Shown here: one piece after another, positions 51,497 to 61,111 of the stretch
Layout: each line of letters opens with the position of its first letter
How positions within the stretch are numbered: the first letter of the stretch is position 1
Origin: Terriglobia bacterium
GTDB taxonomy: Bacteria; Acidobacteriota; Terriglobia; Bryobacterales; Bryobacteraceae
Assembly: GCA_020073265.1 (NCBI GenBank)
Contig: JAIQFN010000026.1
Coordinates: 20,600 to 84,599 of the forward strand
Direction of reading: 5' to 3'
Length of the DNA stretch: 64,000 nt
Program-made: the position numbers and the translations under genes
Notes under the pieces: generated by a model
Database searches by the model: none
Told to the model about the DNA's origin: nothing
The model's input: the letters and a program-made list of their open reading frames with translations, nothing else

Positions 51497-52585
51497 ATGG
51501 TAAGCCACAGATGGACGCCTTCTGGTATGACGATGTTGTTAGCGGCTCTCGGATTGCTGTCAGTGATCCCTGCCATCGGTCAAACGGAAACGCGATCTCC
51601 CGCTGACCTCATCAGGTACTTGACCTATCAGTTTGGTCGCCCTGACGAACACGGGATGGTGAAAGGGCAGTCCGTAGTATTCAGTTGTGGACCGGCCATT
51701 GGAGAGCAGCGAGATGATCGTAAGCTCACCAAGTCGCTCGTGGCGTTCGGCGCATCGGCCGTTCCCGCCATCGAGGAGGCGCTTGATTCATTCGAGGCAC
51801 GCGGCGAGGAGTCGGAAGTAGCATCAAAGGTTGGATGGTTGCTGCTGGCATACGCCCGGATCAAAGGACCTGCGGCGCTTCCTCGACTTAGCAGAATGAG
51901 TGGCAAGCCCAATCTTGCTACGTACACGCCTCGCTTGGATGATTCCGCCGCTCTGGCACTCGGCCTCACTTCATACGTATCGTCTTTCCGGAACATGGGA
52001 ATACAGAAATCCCACCAATGTAGCGTGCCAAATTCTTCTGCCGTTTCGCTCAGCTCTGCTCCGTGTGTGCCCCCGTCGCGTGAGTTGCCGCTTATAACGT
52101 TCCGCTGCGATCGGGGCGAGGAGCCAAGAGACGCGTTGGATAAGCTGATTTTGGCCTGGGAAACCGACGATCGCCCTTCACTAGAGGCAAGCTTGGGGCC
52201 AAGTGCGGGATCTGCACTCGGCCAGTTCCTGAAGGGCAGGACTTGGTCGAGCATGCGATCTGAACTATGGTCCGGTGTCCCTGGGCGTAGCGTTGCGGTG
52301 GGATACCAGTTCGCTATTTCGGGCCGGTGGTCGGAGCCTGATGAGACGCTCGATGAAGAGCGAGCACCTGGGAATCTCGAAGGGAACTACGTTAATCCTG
52401 AAATGGACACGCTGTTCACGAATAGCTCGGGATTTGCCTGTGGGAAACTCCGCCTAAAGTTCTTCTCGATTCCGCACACGCCGTGGACGGAAGGGCCCAG
52501 GCGGTACTCGATCGACAATGCCGATCTCGGGACGCTTCTAAAGGTGATCGCTTCCTGCGCTTCCGATGTTGCCCCGCCACGCTAA
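51497..52585 (+). CDS. exported HEAT-like hypothetical protein
   Basis: The product is 362 aa. GAAGG precedes ATG 51497 by 7 bases. A signal peptide lies at about residues 1-29 (TMLLAALGLLSVIPAIGQTE). Residues 60-140 read like one or two HEAT repeats (LTKSLVAFGASAVPAIEEAL, then SKVGWLLLAYARIKGPAALP). The remainder (RGEEPRDALDKLILAWETDD and beta-rich RYSIDNADLGTLLK) has no recognised domain. Base composition is a little less GC-rich than neighbouring tilS. The function is unknown. Confidence 0.6.
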   Translation: MVSHRWTPSGMTMLLAALGLLSVIPAIGQTETRSPADLIRYLTYQFGRPDEHGMVKGQSVVFSCGPAIGEQRDDRKLTKSLVAFGASAVPAIEEALDSFEARGEESEVASKVGWLLLAYARIKGPAALPRLSRMSGKPNLATYTPRLDDSAALALGLTSYVSSFRNMGIQKSHQCSVPNSSAVSLSSAPCVPPSRELPLITFRCDRGEEPRDALDKLILAWETDDRPSLEASLGPSAGSALGQFLKGRTWSSMRSELWSGVPGRSVAVGYQFAISGRWSEPDETLDEERAPGNLEGNYVNPEMDTLFTNSSGFACGKLRLKFFSIPHTPWTEGPRRYSIDNADLGTLLKVIASCASDVAPPR

Positions 52586-52648
52586 CTTCCGCATAGCCGG
52601 TCTCGTCCGGATACGCGCTGGGGCGAAGCATGCATCGCCTGGTCTGGG

Positions 52649-52693
52649 CGTCCCCATGAGTGGGGACGCGGCACGCACGAGTGCGTGCGCCAC
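52649..52693. repeat. REP-like twin-hairpin repeat, family 1, copy 3
   Basis: CGTCCCCATGAGTGGGGACG, then CGGCACGCACGAGTGCGTGC and GCCAC, nearly identical to 50441-50485. It sits 21 bases before tilS, so it may also affect the tilS 5' region. Confidence 0.8.
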
Positions 52694-52714
52694 AATCGAT
52701 ATCCTAAGGTCAGG

Positions 52715-54136
52715 ATGTCGCTCGTCGACCGAGTCGCGGAATTTATCGCGCGCCACGGCATGTTTCGCGCCGGGCAGCGCGCTGGCGTGGCCGTTTCCGG
52801 AGGCTCGGATTCGGTCTTCCTGCTGCACGCGCTGCGCGAGCTGGCGTCGCGATGGAATCTCGAGCTGAGCGTGGTCCACATCGAGCACGGCATCCGCGGC
52901 GGCGCATCGCTCGAGGACGCCGAATTCGTTGCGAAGCTGGCCGCTTCCTTCGGTCTGGCGTTCCATCTCCACGCAGCCAACGTTCCCGCCGAGAACGACA
53001 ACCTGGAGCAAGCCGCGCGCCGCGTCCGGGCCGCCTTCTATCAGGAACTGCTCGCGTCCGGAAAAGTGGACCGCATCGCCACCGGCCACACGCGGTCCGA
53101 TCAAGCTGAAACGGTGCTGTACCGGGTCCTGCGCGGATCGGGCCTGGCGGGACTCGCGGGAATTTTGCCGGTCACTCAGGAAGGCTGCGTTCGGCCGCTG
53201 CTCGCGCTCACGCGCGGCGAAATTCAGGACTGGCTGCGCGAGCGCGGACTGGAATGGCGCGAAGACGAAACCAACCAGGACCGCTCCTACGCCCGCAACC
53301 GGCTGCGCCACGAAATCCTGCCGCTGCTGGCCGAAAGCTTCAACCCGCGCCTGGAGGAAGCGCTGGCCAACCTGGCGACACTGGCCCAGGATGAAGAAGA
53401 CTACTGGGATCGTGAAATCGATCGCTGGCAGCCGGAGGCCGGCCTTCAGGCACCGCTCGTGGTTCCGGTCTCGCAGCTCACCGGCGCGCCCCCCGCGGTG
53501 GCCCGACGTCTGATCCGCCGCCTGATCCGCGCGGCCAAGGGCGACCTGCGCCAGATCGAGTTCGCGCATGTCGAGCGCATCCTGCAGATGGCCCGTTCGC
53601 GCGAGGGGCACGACCGCGTGCAGCTTCCGTCGCTGGACATCTTCCGCTCGTTCGAATGGATCCGGTTCGCCCCCCTCCGGCCCGGCGCCGCCCCGGTGGA
53701 GCGGGACTTCTCGCTGGCGCTGGCCGCCCCCGGATCCGTGGAACTACCGCGGGAGACTTCTCGTATCACATTGCAGGTGCTGGAGAAAACGGAAGCCGTG
53801 GAACCCTATGCTACAGTAGTGAATGAGTTGGACTGGGAGCGGCTTCGGACCTTGGATGGGACGGCCCCCGGTCTGGAACTCCGCAATTGGAGACCTGGTG
53901 ACCAGTACCGCCGAGTCGGGCAGTCTACGGAACAAAGGATCAAACTTCTATTCCAGGAAGCCCGGGTACCCTTGTGGGATCGCAGGAACTGGCCGATCAT
54001 TACATATAATGGAGTCATTCTCTGGACGCGGCGCTTCGGAGCGGCCGCTGATTTTGCCGCCGGACCCACGACCCGCATGGTGCTTCGCGTCGACGAATCC
54101 GGATCGGGAAGTTCGCACCAATCAGGGGCTTGTTGA
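52715..54136 (+). CDS. tilS: tRNA(Ile)-lysidine synthetase
   Basis: The product is 473 aa from ATG 52715 (AAGG upstream). The PP-loop ATP pyrophosphatase motif AVSGGSDSVFLLHALRELAS is at about residues 27-46. VVHIEHGIRGGASLEDAEFV and ATGHTRSDQAETVLYRVLRG complete the N-type ATPase/TilS core. The C-terminal TilS domain ends LRNWRPGDQYRRVGQSTEQR, then LFQEARVPLWDRRNWPIITY. It modifies C34 of tRNA-Ile(CAU) to lysidine, which is essential for AUA decoding. It is directly followed by ftsH, a conserved neighbourhood in many bacteria. Confidence 0.95.
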   Translation: MSLVDRVAEFIARHGMFRAGQRAGVAVSGGSDSVFLLHALRELASRWNLELSVVHIEHGIRGGASLEDAEFVAKLAASFGLAFHLHAANVPAENDNLEQAARRVRAAFYQELLASGKVDRIATGHTRSDQAETVLYRVLRGSGLAGLAGILPVTQEGCVRPLLALTRGEIQDWLRERGLEWREDETNQDRSYARNRLRHEILPLLAESFNPRLEEALANLATLAQDEEDYWDREIDRWQPEAGLQAPLVVPVSQLTGAPPAVARRLIRRLIRAAKGDLRQIEFAHVERILQMARSREGHDRVQLPSLDIFRSFEWIRFAPLRPGAAPVERDFSLALAAPGSVELPRETSRITLQVLEKTEAVEPYATVVNELDWERLRTLDGTAPGLELRNWRPGDQYRRVGQSTEQRIKLLFQEARVPLWDRRNWPIITYNGVILWTRRFGAAADFAAGPTTRMVLRVDESGSGSSHQSGAC

Positions 54137-54175
54137 CGTCTAATCTATTGGGTCGCCGGACGTTGGGAGAAGTTG

Positions 54176-56095
54176 ATGAATAATTCTAATATCAAGACCG
54201 CGGTTTTCTGGGTGGTCATCATCATGGCGGTAGTGTTGTTCTGGACGCTGGTCCACAACACCAAGTCGCGCCCGGATGCCCAGCTCTCCTACACCAACCT
54301 GATGAACGACGTGAGCGCCGACAAGATCAAGTCGGTGACCATCACCGGAAACGATCTGGTGGGCAAGTACAAAGACGACGATCAGCAGCTCCACGCCGTG
54401 ATCCCCACCAACCATCAAACGTTGGACGATGCGATGCTGGCGCACAAGGTGAACATCACCATCACCAAGGAAGCGGGCAGCGGCTGGGTTTCCATTCTGA
54501 TCAATGCCATTCCGTTCGTGCTGCTGCTGGGGTTCTGGATTTTCATGATGCGGCAGATGCAGAGCGGCGGAAACAAGGCGCTGAGTTTCGGAAAGAGCCG
54601 CGCCCGGCTGCATTCGTCCCAGCAGAAGAAGGTCACCTTCAAGGATGTGGCCGGCGTCGAGGAAGCCAAGGAAGAGCTGCAGGAGATCATCGAGTTCCTG
54701 CGCGAGCCGCAGAAATTCCAGAAGCTGGGCGGCAGGATTCCCAAGGGCGTGCTGCTGATCGGGCCTCCGGGCACCGGCAAGACGCTGCTGGCGCGCGCCA
54801 TCGCGGGCGAGGCCAACGTTCCGTTCTTCTCCATCTCCGGATCGGATTTCGTCGAGATGTTCGTGGGCGTGGGCGCGAGCCGCGTGCGCGACCTGTTCGA
54901 GCAGGGCAAGAAGAACGCGCCCTGCATCATCTTTATCGATGAGATCGACGCTGTCGGCCGGCACCGCGGCGCGGGCCTGGGCGGCGGGCACGATGAGCGC
55001 GAGCAGACGTTAAACCAGTTGCTGGTGGAAATGGACGGCTTTGAATCCAACGAAGGCGTGATCCTGGTGGCGGCCACCAACCGCCCCGACGTGCTGGATC
55101 CGGCGCTGCTGCGTCCCGGCCGCTTCGACCGGCGCGTGGTGGTGGGCCGGCCGGACGTCAAGGGTCGCGAGATGATCCTGCGCGTGCACACCAAGAAAAC
55201 GCCGCTGGCCGACGATGTGGATCTTACGGTGGTCGCGCGCGGCACGCCGGGGTTCGCCGGCGCGGATCTGGCCAACCTGGTGAACGAAGCGGCCCTGGTG
55301 GCCGCTCGCCAGAATCGCAAGGTGGTTACGCAGTTCGATTTTGAACTCGCCAAGGACAAGGTCATGATGGGCGTGGAGCGCAAGTCGCTCATCATCAGCG
55401 AAGAGGAAAAGCGCAACACCGCCTATCACGAAGCCGGACACGCGCTGGTAGCGGCGCTGATTCCGGAAGCCGACCCGCTGCACAAGGTCACCATCATCCC
55501 GCGCGGCATGGCGCTGGGCTTGACGATGCAGCTTCCGATCGACGACAAGCATTCCTACAACAAGGGCTATCTGGAGGCGCAGCTTGCCATCCTGATGGCC
55601 GGCCGCATCGCCGAAGAGATTTTCATGCACCACATCACCACCGGCGCCGGCAACGACATCGAGCGAGCCACCGACATGGCGCGCAAGATGGTCTGCGAAT
55701 GGGGCATGAGCGACCTGGGGCCGATGAGCTTCGGCAAGAAGGAAGAGCAGATCTTCCTGGGCCGCGAGATCGCGCAGCATCGCGACTACAGCGAGGCTAC
55801 CGCGATTAAGATCGACGAGCAGGTTCGCAAGCTGGTGGATTCCGGTTACAGCCGCGCGCGAGGCATTATTGAAGAAAAGTCCGAAGGCCTGGTTCGTATC
55901 GCCGAGTCTCTGCTGGAGCGCGAAGTCCTGGATGGCTCCGAAGTGCGGATGCTGATCGAGGGCGGAACGCTGCCCGCGATGCCGCATCCCAAGTCCACGA
56001 CTCCGGACGGTGGAGAGAAGCAGCAGGTGATCCGGCCCGATGGCGGCAAGCCTCTGCCGGGTCTGCTGGGCGGCGAACGGCCTCAGCCGGCCTGA
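54176..56095 (+). CDS. ftsH: ATP-dependent zinc metalloprotease FtsH
   Basis: The product is 639 aa. GGGAG lies 7 bases before ATG 54176. Two membrane helices (about residues 8-26 and 104-126) flank the periplasmic domain. The AAA module has Walker A GPPGTGKT at 196-203, [20 protein letters not shown] (pore loop FVG), Walker [21 protein letters not shown] and the second region of homology [20 protein letters not shown]. The zinc site is [20 protein letters not shown]. It degrades unassembled membrane and short-lived regulatory proteins. It is 39 bases after tilS and probably co-transcribed. Confidence 0.96.
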   Translation: MNNSNIKTAVFWVVIIMAVVLFWTLVHNTKSRPDAQLSYTNLMNDVSADKIKSVTITGNDLVGKYKDDDQQLHAVIPTNHQTLDDAMLAHKVNITITKEAGSGWVSILINAIPFVLLLGFWIFMMRQMQSGGNKALSFGKSRARLHSSQQKKVTFKDVAGVEEAKEELQEIIEFLREPQKFQKLGGRIPKGVLLIGPPGTGKTLLARAIAGEANVPFFSISGSDFVEMFVGVGASRVRDLFEQGKKNAPCIIFIDEIDAVGRHRGAGLGGGHDEREQTLNQLLVEMDGFESNEGVILVAATNRPDVLDPALLRPGRFDRRVVVGRPDVKGREMILRVHTKKTPLADDVDLTVVARGTPGFAGADLANLVNEAALVAARQNRKVVTQFDFELAKDKVMMGVERKSLIISEEEKRNTAYHEAGHALVAALIPEADPLHKVTIIPRGMALGLTMQLPIDDKHSYNKGYLEAQLAILMAGRIAEEIFMHHITTGAGNDIERATDMARKMVCEWGMSDLGPMSFGKKEEQIFLGREIAQHRDYSEATAIKIDEQVRKLVDSGYSRARGIIEEKSEGLVRIAESLLEREVLDGSEVRMLIEGGTLPAMPHPKSTTPDGGEKQQVIRPDGGKPLPGLLGGERPQPA

Positions 56096-56098
56096 GGC

Positions 56099-56725
56099 GT
56101 GGTTCCACGCTTCCCGGTTTATCTTTTCGACGTCGACGGAACTTTGCTCGACTCGGCTGCCGATATTTGCGGCGCCATCCAGGCGGTGCTTGCGACCACG
56201 CGTCAGAATAGCGTTTCCGACCAGTTCCTGCGCCGCTACATCGGCCGCCACCTGCTGGATCTTTTTCAGGATCTGCTGCCCGAGTACTCGAAAGAGCAGA
56301 TGGACGCGATGATCGCGGACTATCGCAGCGTCTATCTGGCGCGAAACCATGCTTCCACGCAGGCTTATCCGGGTGTTGCTGAGGCTCTGGCGGCGTTGCC
56401 CGGCAGGAAATCGACCGCGACGACGAAAGGTACGCCTACCACGCGGCGGGTGCTGGAACAGTTCGGGCTGCTTTCGTATTTTGATCACGTTCAAGGCACC
56501 GACGGGTTTCCGGCTAAGCCCGAGCCTGACGTGATCCTGGCGTCGCTTCAGGTTTTTGGAGCCGCGCGGGAAGACTGCTTGCTGGTGGGCGATTCGCCCG
56601 CTGATATGGAAGCCGGGCGGCGCGCCGGTGTCAAGACCTGCGCGGTGTTGTGGGGCTATGGCGAGCGCGAAGGGATGGCGGAGTGGAAACCGGACTTCTG
56701 GATCGCGCATCCGAGCGAGCTATGA
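56099..56725 (+). CDS. HAD-family phosphatase (phosphoglycolate phosphatase-like)
   Basis: The product is 208 aa from GTG 56099, 3 bases after the ftsH stop. HAD motif I VYLFDVDGTLLDSAADICGA, with a helical cap (YIGRHLLDLFQDLLPEYSKE), motif II/III STATTKGTPTTRRVLEQFGL and FPAKPEPDVILASLQVFGAA, and motif IV LLVGDSPADMEAGRRAGVKT. The motif II Ser/Thr is in TTKGT. It resembles Gph; the substrate may be phosphoglycolate or another small phosphomonoester. It is cytoplasmic. Confidence 0.85.
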   Translation: MVPRFPVYLFDVDGTLLDSAADICGAIQAVLATTRQNSVSDQFLRRYIGRHLLDLFQDLLPEYSKEQMDAMIADYRSVYLARNHASTQAYPGVAEALAALPGRKSTATTKGTPTTRRVLEQFGLLSYFDHVQGTDGFPAKPEPDVILASLQVFGAAREDCLLVGDSPADMEAGRRAGVKTCAVLWGYGEREGMAEWKPDFWIAHPSEL

Positions 56726-56765
56726 GCCGGCTGAAGCCGGCTGCAGCCAGGATTGGCTGCCCCAC
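56726..56765. repeat. REP-like repeat, family 2, copy 2
   Basis: GCCGGCTGAAGCCGGCTGCA, then GCCAGGATTGGCTGCCCCAC, between convergent genes. It matches the right arm of 31514-31605. Internal arms GCCGGCT/AGCCGGC can pair, and GGCAGCCAATCCTGGCTG gives a second stem, which could also act as a bidirectional terminator. Confidence 0.65.
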
Positions 56766-56770
56766 TTGCG

Positions 56771-57448
56771 TCACAGCTTTGCTAACTCGTCGAGGCCTAA
56801 ACGGCCGGTGTAGATCGCCATTCCTAGCGCGGCGTGAATGCCGAGATTCTGAAGCTCGCGGATTTCGTCGAGAGTTGTGATGCCCCCCGCCGCGGTGAGC
56901 TCGTGCGTTGTTGCGGCGCGGAGCCGGCGGAACCAGTCCAGATCGGTGCCCTGCATGAGCCCTTCCTTGTCGACATACGTGCACAAGAAACCGGAGCAAT
57001 ACGGCTCGAGCTGCGGGATCATCTGTTCCGCGGTGAACTCGGTGGACTCCTGCCAGCCGCGCACCACCACTTTGCCGGCTCGCGAATCCAGCGCGACGAT
57101 CAGGCGTTCGGGAGTGGCGGCATCGGCGATCTCCCGGAGCAGCTCGCGGTCGAACGCGGCGGTGCCCACGATGACGCGGTAAGCGCCCTGCTCCACCAGC
57201 CTGCGCGCGCGATCGGCCGATCGCACGCCGCCGCCGACGCGCGCCACGGCTCGCGATGCCACCAGCTCCACCAGGTCGTCGTTCGAGCCTTGGTCCATCG
57301 CGGCGTCCAGGTCGATCACCTGAATTTGGGGAAACGCGGCGAAGCGCTGCAGCATTTCGAGCGGCGTGCCTCCCTCGAGCGCCTTCTCGCGTCCCTGCAC
57401 GAGTTGCACCACTTTGCCGCCCATCAGGTCGATGCACGGAATGATCAC
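56771..57448 (-). CDS. hisA: phosphoribosylformimino-AICAR-phosphate isomerase
   Basis: The product is 225 aa. GTG 57448 overlaps the hisF stop (GTGA) and gives the proper N-terminus [20 protein letters not shown]. The (beta-alpha)8 barrel has the catalytic acidic residues in IPCIDL and [20 protein letters not shown], with phosphate loops [20 protein letters not shown] and [20 protein letters not shown]. It converts ProFAR to PRFAR, the substrate of HisF. It is the last gene of the operon; the REP-like repeat follows it. Confidence 0.93.
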   Translation of the reverse strand: MIIPCIDLMGGKVVQLVQGREKALEGGTPLEMLQRFAAFPQIQVIDLDAAMDQGSNDDLVELVASRAVARVGGGVRSADRARRLVEQGAYRVIVGTAAFDRELLREIADAATPERLIVALDSRAGKVVVRGWQESTEFTAEQMIPQLEPYCSGFLCTYVDKEGLMQGTDLDWFRRLRAATTHELTAAGGITTLDEIRELQNLGIHAALGMAIYTGRLGLDELAKL

Positions 57449-58209
57449 GGCGCCGGCCTCACCGGAACGCCCTTTTGCGCGAGAAACTCCTTGAGATCCC
57501 CGACCGTGTAGGTGCCGTAGTGGAAGATGGAAGCGGCCAGCGCCGCGTCGGCCTGGCCTTCGGTCAGAACGCGCTCGAAGTCTTCCGGCTTTCCGGCGCC
57601 ACCCGAGGCGATCACCGGAATGTGCGTGACCTTCGAGACGGCTGCGGTCAGCTCGCAATCGAATCCGCCTTGGACGCCGTCGGTGTCCATGGAGGTGAGC
57701 AGGATCTCGCCGGCGCCCAGCATCTCGCCTTCTAGCGCCCACTCGACTGCGTCGATGCCTTCGTCGTCGCGTCCGCCGCGCGTAAAAACATTCCACGAGC
57801 CTACTGTATTTTTGCGCGCATCGATCGCCAGCACCACTGCTTGCGCTCCGAACTCCTCGCTTAGCTCCGTCAGCAGTTTGGGGCGGCGGACCGCGGCGGT
57901 GTTGACGCTGACCTTGTCGGCGCCCGACAGCAGGATTTTCCGGGCGTCGGCGACCGAACGGATTCCTCCGCCGACCGTCAGCGGGATGAAGACCTGGCGG
58001 GCGGTCCGCGCGACGAGATCGGCCATGATGTCGCGCGCGTCGCTGGATGCGGTGATGTCGAGAAAGACCAGCTCATCGGCGCCCTGTTCGTTGTAGCGCG
58101 CGGCCAATTCGACCGGATCGCCGGCATCGCGCAGGCCGACGAAGTGCACGCCCTTGACCACGCGGCCGCCGGTGACGTCCAGGCAAGGAATGATGCGCTT
58201 GGCCAGCAT
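57445..58209 (-). CDS. hisF: imidazole glycerol phosphate synthase cyclase subunit
   Basis: The product is 254 aa. The start [20 protein letters not shown] includes the catalytic Asp (PCLDV) and the second is in [20 protein letters not shown]. The pattern [20 protein letters not shown] and [20 protein letters not shown] are its phosphate-binding loops. It makes imidazole glycerol phosphate and AICAR with ammonia delivered from HisH, encoded immediately upstream (2-base gap). Confidence 0.95.
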   Translation of the reverse strand: MLAKRIIPCLDVTGGRVVKGVHFVGLRDAGDPVELAARYNEQGADELVFLDITASSDARDIMADLVARTARQVFIPLTVGGGIRSVADARKILLSGADKVSVNTAAVRRPKLLTELSEEFGAQAVVLAIDARKNTVGSWNVFTRGGRDDEGIDAVEWALEGEMLGAGEILLTSMDTDGVQGGFDCELTAAVSKVTHIPVIASGGAGKPEDFERVLTEGQADAALAASIFHYGTYTVGDLKEFLAQKGVPVRPAP

Positions 58210-58211
58210 CG

Positions 58212-58805
58212 CTATAGCTCGACGAAATTCCGCACGATTCCGAGACCCAGCGGTCCGGACTTTTCCGGGTGAAACTGGACGCCGTAGACGTTGTTGGATT
58301 CCAGCACCGCGGTGTAGTCCACCGAGTAGGTGCAGGTCGCCGCGGTCGCTTGTGTCAGCGGCGCGTAGTAGCTGTGCGCGAAGTACAGGTATGGATGCGG
58401 CGCGAGATTTCGAAGCAGCCGGGAACCGTTGCGCGGCTGAATTTCGTTCCAGCCCATGTGAGGGACGCGCGCGTCGGCGGGGAAGCGCCGGATCTCGCCG
58501 GGGAACAGTCCGAGACCGCGCTCGCCGGGGGCTTCCTCGCTTTTCTCGAACAGCCCCTGCAGGCCGAGGCAGATGCCGAGGAACGGCACGCCCGCGCGAA
58601 TGCGTTCCACCAGCGACTCGCGCACCTGCATTTGATCGAGCGCGCGCATCATCTGGCCGAAGTGGCCGACGCCCGGCAGAATGATTTTCGCCGCGCGCCG
58701 CAGACCGTCGCTGTCGCGAACCAGCTCGTAATCCGCGCCGATTTCGGACAGCGTGTTTTGGACCGATCGCAGATTACCGGCGCCGTAATCGAGGATCGTG
58801 ATCAT
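58212..58805 (-). CDS. hisH: imidazole glycerol phosphate synthase glutaminase subunit
   Basis: The product is 197 aa from ATG 58805, overlapping the hisB stop (ATGA). Class I glutamine amidotransferase: [20 protein letters not shown], nucleophile loop [20 protein letters not shown] (Cys in G-I-C-L-G), and the His-x-Glu end [14 protein letters not shown]. It supplies ammonia to HisF. Its coupling with hisF suits the obligate heterodimer. Confidence 0.94.
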   Translation of the reverse strand: MITILDYGAGNLRSVQNTLSEIGADYELVRDSDGLRRAAKIILPGVGHFGQMMRALDQMQVRESLVERIRAGVPFLGICLGLQGLFEKSEEAPGERGLGLFPGEIRRFPADARVPHMGWNEIQPRNGSRLLRNLAPHPYLYFAHSYYAPLTQATAATCTYSVDYTAVLESNNVYGVQFHPEKSGPLGLGIVRNFVEL

Positions 58806-59389
58806 AAGAGGCCCTTGGTGGATGGAAGCTGGTCCCGCAGCCGCCGGTCTTTCGAGCAGGCATAGCGCAGCGCGCGCGCGAAGCATTTGAAGATGGCCTC
58901 GATCTTGTGATGGCTGGAGCGGCCATACAGCACCTTGGCGTGCAGGTTCGCGCCGGCGTGGTTCACGAAGCCGCCGAAGAAGTCCTCCACCAATTCCGAT
59001 TGCAGATCGCCGACCAGCCGGACCTTGACCTTGTCGTCGTAGACCAGCGCGGGCCGGCCGCTGAGATCGAGAGCGACCACGGCCAGAGTCTCGTCCATGG
59101 TCATGACGAAGTATCCGGCGCGGTTGATCCCTTTTCGATTGCCCAGGGCTTTCGAGACCAGTTGGCCGAGCACGATGCCGACGTCTTCGACGGTGTGATG
59201 CTGGTCGACATCCAGGTCGCCCGTGGCTTTCAGTTTGAGGTCGAAGCCACCGTGCTTGGCGAACAGCTCCAGCATGTGATCGAAGAATCGAATGCCGGTG
59301 GAGATGTCGTAGCGTCCCCGGCCGTCGAGCTTCAAGGATCCGCGGATCTGCGTCTCTTTCGTATTCCGCTGGACGCTAGCCGATCTCAT
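58802..59389 (-). CDS. hisB: imidazoleglycerol-phosphate dehydratase
   Basis: The product is 195 aa. ATG 59389 gives the standard N-terminus ([20 protein letters not shown]). The manganese site motifs are [40 protein letters not shown] and [20 protein letters not shown], each with the conserved H-x-x-x/ H-H pattern. It is monofunctional: no N-terminal phosphatase domain is fused. It starts inside the 3' end of the HAD gene (14-base overlap), suggesting that gene supplies the missing phosphatase step. Confidence 0.95.
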   Translation of the reverse strand: MRSASVQRNTKETQIRGSLKLDGRGRYDISTGIRFFDHMLELFAKHGGFDLKLKATGDLDVDQHHTVEDVGIVLGQLVSKALGNRKGINRAGYFVMTMDETLAVVALDLSGRPALVYDDKVKVRLVGDLQSELVEDFFGGFVNHAGANLHAKVLYGRSSHHKIEAIFKCFARALRYACSKDRRLRDQLPSTKGLL

Positions 59390-60035
59390 TGATGTCTCCG
59401 AGCACCTGGATGGCGCCCTCCAGGCGGAACAATTCGAGCAGGTCGTCGCGGCGCTCATGGCCGAGCGCGGCGATACCGATGAAGGGCACGTTGGCGGATC
59501 GGGCGCAGCGGGCGTCGTCGACGGTGTCTCCTACGTACAGCAGTTTTTTCGATGGCCGCAGCGATGCGATCTTGAGCAGGCCGTCGGGCGCGGGCTTCTC
59601 CCGCTCGACATCGTTGGCGGTCATCAACAGGAAGCGGTCGCGGAAGCCCTCGCGCTTCAGAGTGATCTCGGCTTCCTGCGTGGTCCGGCCGGTGAAGATC
59701 GCCAGTTCAAACTTGGCCGCCAGCCGGTCGAGCAGGCCGTCGCGGGGAAGCCAGCGCTCGCGATGGATCATGCCCTGATCCAGAAACAGATAGTTGAAGT
59801 ACTCGACCACTTGCGGATAAGGGATCTCGACGCCCAGGTCGCGGCAGATTTTCTGCGACAAGGCCCAGTCGTTGTTCCAGCCGCCCTGGTTTTTGTAATC
59901 CTGAATCTGCGCGCGCGTGACGGTCTGGCCGGCGAAATGTTCGACGACGCGAATGATGGTCTCGCGATACGAGTCGGTGACGTCCACCAGGACGCCGTCC
60001 ATGTCGAACACCAGCATCTGCGCGGCGGCGGTCAC
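59376..60035 (-). CDS. HAD-IA hydrolase of the his operon, candidate histidinol-phosphatase
   Basis: The product is 219 aa from GTG 60035, overlapping the hisC stop (GTGA). HAD motifs: [20 protein letters not shown] (D-x-D), [40 protein letters not shown] and [20 protein letters not shown]. It matches the TIGR01548-type subfamily, which is often found in or near histidine genes. No hisN (PHP or fused HisB type) is present in the operon, so this is the best candidate for histidinol phosphate hydrolysis. That assignment is inferred from context. Confidence 0.8.
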   Translation of the reverse strand: MTAAAQMLVFDMDGVLVDVTDSYRETIIRVVEHFAGQTVTRAQIQDYKNQGGWNNDWALSQKICRDLGVEIPYPQVVEYFNYLFLDQGMIHRERWLPRDGLLDRLAAKFELAIFTGRTTQEAEITLKREGFRDRFLLMTANDVEREKPAPDGLLKIASLRPSKKLLYVGDTVDDARCARSANVPFIGIAALGHERRDDLLELFRLEGAIQVLGDINEIG

Positions 60036-61111
60036 CAGATTTGCTCCAACTCGCCGAGAAACTGGCGGACCTGGTCGCGCGTGCCGACCGTGACGCGCAC
60101 GCAGCCCGCGATTTCGTAGCTGCGGTCGCGAATCAGCACGCCGCGCCGCCGCAGCTCGTCGCGCAGCGGGATGGCGCGGCTGCCGGCTTCGAACAGCACG
60201 AAGTTCGCCTTGCTCTCGTAGTATTTGATGCCGAGTTTTTCGAGGCCGACATACAGCAGCTCGCGCGCGGCCAGAACCTCGGTGACGTATTTCTCGACAA
60301 AAGCGCGGTCCTGAATGGCGGCATGGGCAGCCAGCACCGCCACGCTGTTCACGCTGTAGGGCGATTGCGCCTTGTGCAGGAATTCGATATTTCCCGATTG
60401 TGAGAACAGGCAGCCGAGCCGCATGGCGGCCATGCCGAAGACTTTCGAAAACGTGCGGCTGACGAACAGGTTCGGATAGTCGTTCAACAGCGGCAGCGCC
60501 GTGACGCCGCTGAATTCGTAGTACGCTTCGTCGACCAGCACGGCCGCGTTGGAGGCCTTGTCGAGAATGCGTTGGATGCCCGCGCGCGAGGTGCCGGTTC
60601 CGGTGGGATTGTTGGGATTCGCGATCAGGATGGCGCGGGTGTTCGGCCGGATCGCCAGCAGCAGCTCTTCGAGGGGGAAGGCCAGCTTCTCGGCGCGATA
60701 GCGAATCTCGCGAACGGACGCGCCCGCCACCTGGGCGTAGAAGCGGTACATGGCGTAGGAGGGCTGGAGCAGCAGCACCTCGTCGCCGTCGTCGACGTAA
60801 GTGTTGATGAGCACCTGAATGGCTTCGTCGGTGCCGTTGGTGAGGATGAAATCGTCGGTCTCGACGCCGAAGAAGGCGGCCAGCTCCTGCTTGATCTCGC
60901 CGTATTCGGGATAAACGGAGAGGCCCGCTTCGGTGAGATGCTCGCGGAGATACTCGATCACTTTCGGCGAAGCGCCGACGGTATTCTCGTTGAAGTCCAG
61001 GCGCAACTTGCCGGCGCGGCCGGCGGTGGGCGGCGAGTAGGGCGCCATGTTGATCACCGCGTCGCGCGGCTGCAGCACGCCAGGTGGCAGATCGAGCTTC
61101 TTATTTGCCAA
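60032..61111 (-). CDS. hisC: histidinol-phosphate aminotransferase
   Basis: The product is 359 aa. TTG 61111 is chosen because GGAGG lies 6 bases before it; it overlaps the hisD end by 11 bases. Fold-type I aminotransferase: KLRLDFNENTVGASPKVIEY (N-E-N/T), FILTNGTDEAIQVLINTYVD, ILIANPNNPTGTGTSRAGIQ and the PLP lysine in FVSRTFSKVFGMAAMRLGCL. The conserved Arg near the C-terminus is in GCVRVTVGTRDQVRQFL. It transaminates imidazole acetol phosphate with glutamate. Confidence 0.94.
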   Translation of the reverse strand: MANKKLDLPPGVLQPRDAVINMAPYSPPTAGRAGKLRLDFNENTVGASPKVIEYLREHLTEAGLSVYPEYGEIKQELAAFFGVETDDFILTNGTDEAIQVLINTYVDDGDEVLLLQPSYAMYRFYAQVAGASVREIRYRAEKLAFPLEELLLAIRPNTRAILIANPNNPTGTGTSRAGIQRILDKASNAAVLVDEAYYEFSGVTALPLLNDYPNLFVSRTFSKVFGMAAMRLGCLFSQSGNIEFLHKAQSPYSVNSVAVLAAHAAIQDRAFVEKYVTEVLAARELLYVGLEKLGIKYYESKANFVLFEAGSRAIPLRDELRRRGVLIRDRSYEIAGCVRVTVGTRDQVRQFLGELEQIW

